Below the pieces are notes generated by a model that was given only the letters and a program-made list of their open reading frames with translations, was not told the origin of the DNA and ran no database searches. A program made the translations under genes and the position numbers. A DNA stretch of 5,678 nt from Deltaproteobacteria bacterium (GTDB lineage: Bacteria; Desulfobacterota; Binatia; DP-6), in assembly GCA_005879245.1 (NCBI GenBank), contig VBLA01000042.1:1-5678 (forward strand). The letters are read 5' to 3'. Shown here piece after piece: positions 5,421 through 5,678 of the stretch; position 1 is the first letter of the stretch, and the number at the start of each line of letters is the position of its first letter.

Positions 5421-5678
5421 GGCGCCGGCGCACGTGGGAGGGTTGCATCGCGGCGCGCGCCTTCCGCCGCCGGATCGTCCGGCTCTTCGATGCCATCGAT
5501 CTTCTGCTGTGTCCCGCGTGGCCGTTCCCCGCCTCGCACGCGCGCGGCGACGAGCGCGACATCGCGATGCAGGGAGTCGATGGCGGTAACCCGCTATACG
5601 CCGAGCGCTTCACTTGCCTCTGGAACCTGGCTGCGACCCCACCCTCTCGCTGCCGTGGGGCTTCGATGCGGAGGGGCT
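5421..5678 (+). pseudogene. 3' fragment of an amidase-signature (AS) family gene, decayed, runs off window
   Basis: Frame 2, open only from 5393, reads WEGCIAARAFRRRIVRLFD from 5435, then FDAIDLLLCPAWPFPAS (5486-5536) and NPLYAERFTCLWNLAAT (5588-5638). Then the frame changes: TLSLPWGFDAEG continues in frame 1 from 5641. Together these match the C-terminal part of amidase-signature enzymes (D-LL-P--P-P, then FN--G-PALSLP-GF---GLP). The catalytic Lys-Ser-Ser region, which lies in the N-terminal half, is absent, and no ATG, GTG or TTG occurs in frame before 5567. Restoring one C in the run at 5637-5640 would join the two frames. The gene is therefore 5' truncated and frameshifted, although the frameshift, being in a C run, could be a sequencing error. 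High GC returns at once after the GFA stop codon, so 5421 is close to the junction of old and acquired DNA. Confidence 0.7.

Noticed and set aside
4990..5445. Search by eye for attC core sites (GTTRRRY and RYYYAAC) or direct repeats around the GFA gene
   Set aside because: No convincing core sites or target duplication seen at either edge, so a cassette origin remains only a possibility.

Overview
The window looks like a piece of a GC-rich Gram-negative bacterial chromosome. Roughly two thirds of the bases are G+C outside 5007-5420. Codons favour G or C in the third position, signal peptides are Sec-type, and there is a large RND-type inner-membrane transporter. The combination of a YCF48-like protein, an MMPL/RND transporter and a DUF1329 protein is one I associate from memory with Proteobacteria and deltaproteobacterial or Binatota-like metagenome genomes. 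The exact lineage cannot be read from this window.

Region 1 (1-4657) is a compact plus-strand block with the spacing of an operon. It holds the 3' part of a YCF48/BNR-repeat protein, a 13-bp gap, a 909-residue RND/MMPL transporter, a 30-bp gap with a strong Shine-Dalgarno, and a DUF1329 protein. A GC-rich hairpin lies 8 nt after the last stop codon. The likely shared job is movement of a hydrophobic or lipid-like molecule across the cell envelope: the RND protein as inner-membrane pump, the DUF1329 protein as periplasmic carrier, and the YCF48 beta-propeller as an exported assembly or docking factor. This function is inferred from family and context; no substrate can be seen. A DUF1302 outer-membrane partner may lie upstream, outside the window.

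The DUF1329 gene is not intact. Its N-terminal part (frame 1) and C-terminal part (frame 2) are both well preserved, but about 150 bp between them match nothing I recognise. The central part of the family is missing and the frame changes.

Region 2 (4658-5678) looks like a scar region. It has the terminator-like hairpin, then about 300 bp of degraded DNA containing a fragment that reads like the N-terminal domain of an integron-type tyrosine recombinase. Next comes a complete, markedly lower-GC gene for a GFA/CENP-V-fold zinc protein, followed directly by the 3' end of an amidase-signature gene with no N-terminal half and a one-base frameshift. The simplest reading is that the GFA gene arrived by horizontal transfer at a site already affected by recombination, next to or inside decaying genes.

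The most interesting points are the six-cysteine insert in the RND transporter, its asymmetric proton-relay motifs, the broken DUF1329 gene, the recombinase remnant beside a foreign GFA gene, and the loss of one expected zinc-ligand cysteine in that GFA protein. I saw no rRNA, tRNA, CRISPR array, intact mobile element or replication origin.
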